Shown in pieces: positions 59,106 to 64,000 of a stretch of 64,000 nt of DNA. How positions within the stretch are numbered: the first letter of the stretch is position 1; every line of letters begins with the position of its first letter. Source of the stretch: Psococerastis gibbosa. Taxonomy: Eukaryota > Arthropoda > Insecta > Psocodea > Psocidae. The stretch is from the NCBI GenBank assembly GCA_963971405.1, contig OZ020484.1:33688770-33752769 (forward strand), written 5' to 3'. Both the position numbers and the translations under genes were made by a program. A model generated the notes under the pieces. The model saw only the letters and a program-made list of their open reading frames with translations, was not told where the DNA came from and made no database searches.

Positions 59106-60219
59106 TCTACATCCTACTTATAATTATGCTCTATAGGTTAGCACAGCTACACAACTATTCAACCGAAGAAAATAGTTTAGAAGCACTGACTCTGTAGGGT
59201 AAGCTTTTAATTTAAAATGTTTTCAGCCAAATACCGGCACAATTTATCACGGTGGAAGTGGTCCAACGATGTCAAATATCTATTTAACGCTAACCCGAAA
59301 CATACATAGATATATATCTAGTAGCAGTACGGCATGACAACGTCAGCGTGAGCCCAATTTGAGGTGCACCTCAAAACCCGTCAAAAAATACACTCGCCCA
59401 CGTGAACCTCTTGAGCCCCCCAGAAAATGTCACCTCATTGCCAACACTCCACTCACCGGCCATTACCTCTCAATTCAACGGAGCCTTCAAGCCCAGCGCC
59501 TCAAGAGTCCATTATCAAGTCTCCACTAAGAAGACCGAATTAGGCGCGGAGTTAAGGTAGTAGGTGCCACTGGGCAATCATTAAAGGCCATTGAGTTCGG
59601 TTGGGAAAGAAATGCAACAGGTTTTTGTAGAATACACTTCCATGCCGGTTCATGTAATTATTTCCAGTGGCGTTTGTGCCGTATTAACCAACAGTAATCC
59701 ATGCAAAAAAGGCTACTATATGTCTGAGGCTTACAAAGTCAGAACATCAGTTAGTTAAACTGCAAGAAAATTTTCTCATTAAAAAAACTTCTGTTAAATG
59801 TTGATTCAAAAACAAACAAAACAATATTCCTGTCTAAAATGTTTCTGTTATCACGCAATGATTATGTTAGCCATGGGCAGACGTAAAAAAAATTTAATCT
59901 GGCTAAGCACGGCGATTTTGTTTCTCCCAGTTTATGTGGAGTCTCGAAAATCGACCTTCCATTGGAATGACGAACCAGATTTTTGGTCGTACCGTTTGTT
60001 CTTCCAACAATATTCCGTTTCGTGGTCCAGTTCTGTACTAACTAAGCTAAGGGGGTCCTTAACAGTCTTTTCACATGTCTTTAAATAAGCCCCCCCCCCT
60101 TCCTACACATCAACAATCCTTCCACCACCCACAAGCCTATCGCAAAGCAAAGGCACCCAGAAAAAAACTGGACAGGCGTCATCGTTCTGAAGAGCAATGT
60201 TGAAACAGCGAATTCTTAC
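59106..60219. other. Intronic stretch next to exon A
   Basis: A 96-codon plus-strand frame (59798-60088) lies directly downstream of exon A in the intron; no motif or signal is recognised in it and it is probably chance. Confidence 0.45.
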
Positions 60220-60441
60220 CTGCTGTTGGTGTGGAAACGGCTGCCTGCTGTTGGCAGGGTACCGGTAGGGGGCGTATTGTCCTGCTGGCTGCGCCTGCTG
60301 CTGTTGTTGCTGACTTTGCTGCTGCTGCTGGTGAGACGGAGAGGAGGGGGCAGGGGGGTAGCCGGCTGGCGGGCCCCCGCCCGATGGTCCGTAGTATTGC
60401 GGCTGCTGACCGCCTTGTCGCTGCTGACTGCCGCCCCCGGC
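60220..60441 (-). CDS. Internal coding exon A, Gln/Gly/Pro-rich (candidate Osa/ARID1-like cofactor)
   Basis: Seen: on the minus strand an acceptor ending TTGTTGCAG precedes 60441 and a donor GTAAGA follows 60220. The exon is 222 bp, exactly 74 codons, phase 0 at both ends, with no stop. It starts AGGGSQQRQGGQQPQYYGP, has a Gly/Pro block, two Gln runs (about residues 38-49), then QYAPYRYP, and ends in PHQQQ. There are no cysteines, hydrophobic core or known domain, so it should be disordered. Known: SWI/SNF subunit Osa/ARID1 and other transcription cofactors have long N-terminal regions of this type, and insect Osa has a similar QYSPYPQRYP-like stretch from memory. Inferred: first exon (in transcription order) of a gene continuing at 42443. 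Other Gln/Pro-rich cofactors, such as CBP, mastermind-like or Brahma N-terminus, are not excluded. High confidence as an exon, modest on identity. Confidence 0.8.
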
Positions 60442-60927
60442 CTGCAACAATCCAGAAACACTGTCAGCAACCTTGTTACTTACAATTATATATATTGTTG
60501 AAAAATTTAATTCACTAAATCCGTCGGTCCATCTATACCTTAGACACTGGTGTGCCATTTACGGTCTGCCTCAAATAGTGACGGCTGCAGCAGCAAGTTT
60601 GAAAAAATGCTCCTTCCGACGTGAACTCATGATCTTCCCCCTTAACCAATAAATATATACTATATATCTCGTCCTCGATTAGGCCAAAGCCTAAAAAAAA
60701 CAATTGACTTCATGGATACTTCTATAATAAATATAAAATTTAAAAAATGCAACTGAACCCACAATAAATTTTATTCATTGCATGTATTTAATAGAATTTA
60801 TTGTGGATCAGTTGCGCCTTTTCAATTTTATAGTAAGAAGACTTCCACCATATTGAAAATCTTGAGACAATCGAGGGGGAAAAGACATCAAAGTGTACAC
60901 ATCAAATATTTCATGAATTAATATACA

Positions 60928-61012
60928 AGAAAGAAAGAAAGAAATTTTAATTCAATTAACACCATAAAAAATCGAAATATATAACTCTGTATCCCACAAA
61001 TTAGTAAGAAGA
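60928..61012 (+). repeat. Interspersed repeat copy with (GAAA)n end
   Basis: Reads (gaaa)n, then ttttaattcaattaacacca, taaaaaatcg and aactctgtatcccacaaatt. Same family, opposite orientation, as the insertion at 33951-34108. Probably the 3' end of a retroelement, unclassified. Confidence 0.5.
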
Positions 61013-61249
61013 ATAAAAAATCACATACAGTACATAGGTATTGAGATAGTGGGCTTCCCCTATAAAAAAACCATTTGGTTGAGCATTAGGGGAGTGACTT
61101 AATACAAACATGTGTAATAGGAGGATTAATTAGCAGCATAGTTAAAATAACACTATTACTTATATTGTTATGTATATTAATAGCTTTTTTTAAATAAAAA
61201 ATAAAATGTAGTAATCGAAATTTAATTATTTTAACATTTTTTGTTTTAA

Positions 61250-61399
61250 CATATGGCGCATATTCCACCTACATCAATAGTCAATAGTAAATGTAGTATT
61301 GACGTGGTAGCAGACATTTTTAGACTGCCTTTAATGTCTGCTACCACGTCAATACCACATTTAATATTAACTATTGACGTAAATGGAATAAGCGCCTAA
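61250..61399. mobile_element. MITE-D foldback, copy 1
   Basis: About 150 bp that folds on itself: tattgacgtggtagcagaca near 61297 pairs with tgtctgctaccacgtcaata near 61337. Outer arms are ggcgca.attcc and ggaataagcgcc. More diverged than copy 2. Confidence 0.85.
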
Positions 61400-61439
61400 G
61401 TCTGATGCATGGTAATGGATTAATGAAGGGATCTTAGCC

Positions 61440-61749
61440 ATGAATTGATGGATTTCTTAAATATCTTTTCATGATTGATTTGTGACTTAATTTCAATTGG
61501 TAGAGAATTGTACAGTTTTACGACATTGTAGTGAGGGGAGTGAAATCAAACGTAGAGTTGTTAAAAAACTCTGGACAGAAGACATTTTTCTGAGGATTTT
61601 AATACATGATATGTAACTCTTTCTCGCACAGATTATTGATTGTGTCATTATATTTAAAGTCCAAACGAGTCCAAACGAAGGAGTTCGAGAACTGCTGTCA
61701 ATTGGTATTTGTCAATGTATCGAAATGTAGAGGACCACTTCTGCTAATT
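61440..61749 (-). mobile_element. Degenerate LINE tail (minus)
   Basis: The minus strand near 61500-61530 reads like KLYNSLPIEIK, the post-RT LYNSLP motif also present in the LINE tails at 37.5 and 38.5 kb. The remainder (61550-61740) aligns by eye with 49290-49440. It sits between two palindromic MITEs of one family. Confidence 0.4.
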
Positions 61750-61892
61750 TAAGGCGGGGATTCCGCCAACGTCAATAGTGATAGTAAATGTTTTTGACGT
61801 GGTAGCAGACATTTTAGACAGTCTAAAAATGTCTGTTACCACGTCAAAAAACATTTACTATCACTATTGACGTTGGTGGAATCCCCGCCTAA
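61750..61892. mobile_element. MITE-D foldback, copy 2 (near-perfect palindrome)
   Basis: 143 bp, almost entirely one palindrome with a loop of a few bases. The left arm starts taaggcggggattccgccaa; the right arm ends ttggtggaatccccgcctaa; the core gacgtggtagcagacatttt pairs with its inverse. Only a few mismatches, so younger than copy 1, which lies about 350 bp away. Confidence 0.9.
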
Positions 61893-62824
61893 CGGATATT
61901 TTTGACGTGAAAAACGGCTTAGTACAAAAACAAATAAATCCAAATTGCTCTTTATATATCCATTATTTCCCAAATGGCGAGCGTTCCACATTCCTCACTA
62001 CTACGCGATGGACTGGATCGCCCTCCATGAATGGGGGCGTTAAAGCGCCAAATCCATCAGAGAACCTCAATCAGTAAAAACCAGGAAGATTACAGACAAG
62101 ACAGAGCGTGTCAGCGAGCCGTCACGGCGGAGATAGGACAATTTTATTGAATTTAACCGGACTTTGTATCTGACCTCTGAGGGTTATCTCTCCGACCTCT
62201 GACACCAACGTTTGATAATAGCCATTCCCAACACAGAAACAGCCTTTTACAGCCATATAATACTGTACAGTACAAATCAAATTAATCATAAAACGAACCA
62301 TTGTTTCCTACCAAATGTTAACACGACATGGTTAGTTACAATATTTGTTTTTATAACTTCTGCTATATTATTATGGCGCTATCTTATCGGCCTGGTTGTA
62401 CGCGTTACATCTGTTTAGCTTAAAGGATCCTTTAGAAGGATATGGACTGTAGAAAATCGGCGCGCCAAAATCTGGCAATTTATATATTTGTTTACTTTAA
62501 TAAGCATTTTTTATTGTTAATTTAGTCCAGTCAATCTCTCACGCAATAGAAAATTCATGGAAAAATGGAAACTATAAATATCCCCAGTGATATTAAGCAT
62601 GAAGAAGTCTTCTGCGGCAACTTGAATAGACTAAATCTTTAATAACTTGCGTATTCAATCAAATAAAATCAAAATCAAATGCCACATTTTAAGATGATCC
62701 AGGGGTGGCCGTTCCGTATGTATAGTGTTAAGGTCCATAGACAACATCTTTAATAATTTGCTAACTAAATGCCAAATGAAATAAATATAAATACCATTAA
62801 ATTGACTGATTGCTATACGCTTTT
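61893..62824. other. No gene recognised
   Basis: Chance frames only, upstream of exon A on the gene's strand. N-terminal exons of the gene were not found here. Confidence 0.45.
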
Positions 62825-63035
62825 TCAGGACATGTAGAGTGGTGGTTTCACCCGAAAGGTTGTTGGTTCAAGTCCAACACTTCCTACATTTTCTGGCCAT
62901 GCTTCGGAGGTCATGTAAAGCAGGCGGTCCCGGGCCTTCCTAGTTGAGTGTAAGAGAGGGCTTTATAGCCCTAACTCCGCTAGGTTGGCTTTGTAATACA
63001 AAAAAAGTCCTTATTTATTTATTTATTTATTTAAG
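62825..63035 (+). mobile_element. tRNA-derived SINE, complete-looking copy
   Basis: Head with A box tagagtggtgg (62835) and B box ggttcaagtcc (62865-62875); core catgcttcggaggtcatgta and gcggtcccgggccttcctag; then gtgtaagagagggctttata and actccgctaggttggc; tail ending aaaaaagtccttatttattt in TTTA repeats. The best reference copy of this SINE family in the window. Confidence 0.85.
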
Positions 63036-63039
63036 GTAT

Positions 63040-63115
63040 AATGAACGGAAACGGGATTCGAACCCGGGTCTCGACTTTGGAAATATTGACTTGCAGCAAC
63101 ATGCAGTCCATTCCA
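63040..63115 (-). mobile_element. tRNA-like SINE head (minus), second family, diverged
   Basis: acgggattcgaacccgggtc is a reversed B box with a good T stem; the aatgaacggaaacgg leader resembles 32405-32420. The A box is weak. It directly follows the SINE ending at 63035. Confidence 0.45.
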
Positions 63116-63321
63116 GCCTAACCAACCCCTTTTAAAAATGGTTAGATGTTGTGCTGACAATTGTCCTAAATGGCATAATAATGATTCACTCTGAGCAGCT
63201 AGGTCTAAAGGTAATACACGTGTGTACCTATGGCCTACTGTCATCAATGTGCGTCATTATTAGCCAATCAGAGCGCTAGTTCCATGTCTTTTAGACTACT
63301 GATGGGTAGGCTCCATGAAGT

Positions 63322-63439
63322 TATAAAAGACTTGTAACGGCGACTTAGAGGACAATTCGCAGATAAGCAGCAGACAAAGACGAAAGAAGAAATTACTCCA
63401 GTAAGAGAGAGCAGTTGCAATAATGCGATTAGGGTAAGT
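63322..63439 (+). promoter_or_regulatory. Weak promoter-plus-first-exon candidate
   Basis: TATAAAAG at 63322 is followed about 100 bp later by ATGCGATTAGG and a good donor GTAAGT (63434). This resembles the TATA box, short leader and tiny first coding exon of some insect genes. However, the only nearby acceptor candidate (ttatatatag near 63489) leads to a stop after 12 codons, so a gene is not supported. Confidence 0.2.
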
Positions 63440-63785
63440 GTATTATAATATATTGAATAATTAATCATTAAGTTATATTTTATATATAGCCTCCTACATG
63501 GTGAAATAAGACCATAACAAGGGTCTAATGGTCTCAATAACCATGTACATGTTAGAGATTGCCTAAACCTGTCAGAGAGCAAAACAGTTGCTGATCTGAT
63601 GAGAGGTGGCAATTGTGTGAGGCGGTTGTGAGCGACTTGCTATTGAAACTATTCAAAGGATGCCCATAATGAAGCAAATAGAACTTCAGCTACATGAGTT
63701 AAGAAAAGTGTAATCCGAAAAGGAAACAGGGAGACTCGTATCTGTACTTGGTTAAGGCATGCTTTCGCCTGTTTCATTGGGTCAA

Positions 63786-63892
63786 TGGTAAGCTTGTCTC
63801 AGCTTGTCTATTATCGCTTGTAGCCGGTGTAGGTTGACATCGAGAACGTACACCAGTTTGCCAATGGCCAAAAAAGTCCTTATTTACTTATT
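63786..63892 (+). mobile_element. SINE-related tail
   Basis: agcttgtctattatcgcttg, gtgtaggttgacatcgagaa, cgtacaccagtttgccaatg and gccaaaaaagtccttattta. It shares its terminal aaaagtccttattta with the SINE at 62825 and its body with 24960-25048. Confidence 0.55.
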
Positions 63893-64000
63893 TATTTTTA
63901 GTTAAATGCAGAACTGCACGTGTATGACACCATTAACGATTTTTTAACTCATTAAACCATTTGTGGGGCAAAAGCCACGCTCCCCCCTTTCGTTATGACA

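Noticed and set aside
60103-60558. Treating the 151-codon frame around exon A as a single-exon gene
   Set aside because: Its first 39 and last 38 codons lie outside the acceptor and donor and have intron-like composition. Only the central 74 codons look coding.
63322-63439. TATA box plus mini first exon as a gene
   Set aside because: The only nearby acceptor leads to a stop within 12 codons; kept only as a low-confidence regulatory note.

Overview
The window looks like a repeat-rich stretch of an arthropod, most likely insect, nuclear genome. It is AT-rich. It holds a handful of small coding exons with canonical GT-AG splice sites and very long introns. It also holds a complete mariner transposon, many tRNA-headed SINEs, non-LTR retrotransposon (LINE) tails, several MITE-like inverted-repeat elements, a satellite array, an old Polinton-like virus fossil and one 200-N assembly gap. 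There are no bacterial-style operons, ribosome binding sites or CRISPR arrays. The species cannot be named from what is visible.

Host gene. Three minus-strand exons are the only convincing host coding sequence: 60220-60441 (74 codons), 42102-42443 (114 codons) and 31288-31350 (21 codons). Each lies between a polypyrimidine/AG acceptor and a GT donor, each begins and ends in phase 0, and all encode low-complexity Pro/Gln/Ser/Gly-rich protein. In transcription order they read as the N-terminal disordered half of a chromatin or transcription cofactor. The best guess is Osa/ARID1 (SWI/SNF subunit), but no diagnostic domain such as ARID lies in the window, so the identity is tentative. The introns are about 17.8 kb and 10.7 kb.

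Layout. 1-10.4 kb: no gene recognised, one SINE-like head. 10.4-16.7 kb: MITEs (one with a perfect 9-bp target duplication), a 156-bp tandem triplet, and SINE and R1-repeat remnants. 18.3-19.6 kb: mariner with an uninterrupted 349-aa D,D34D transposase. 19.7-21.0 kb: a tandem duplication with a later insertion. 22.6-24.2 kb: a duplicated segment that gives an 'empty site' for the interspersed repeat called R1 here. 28-31 kb: a MITE and two R1 copies, leading to the 63-bp exon. 31.4-42.1 kb (one intron): a tRNA-bearing foldback element, a 148-bp satellite with 3-mer higher-order structure, TTAGG-like direct repeats, two nested LINE tails, the Polinton-like fossil and the N gap. 42.1-42.4 kb: exon. 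43-60 kb: mainly intron with LINE fragments, tRNA-bearing inverted-repeat elements, one inverted R1 copy and tandem repeats. 60.2-64 kb: exon, two strongly palindromic MITEs, SINEs and a weak promoter-like sequence.

The genes do not form a pathway. The window is one long intron-rich host locus colonised by successive mobile elements. Nested insertions and duplications allow some relative dating. Names such as R1 and MITE-A are labels for this window only; no database was consulted.
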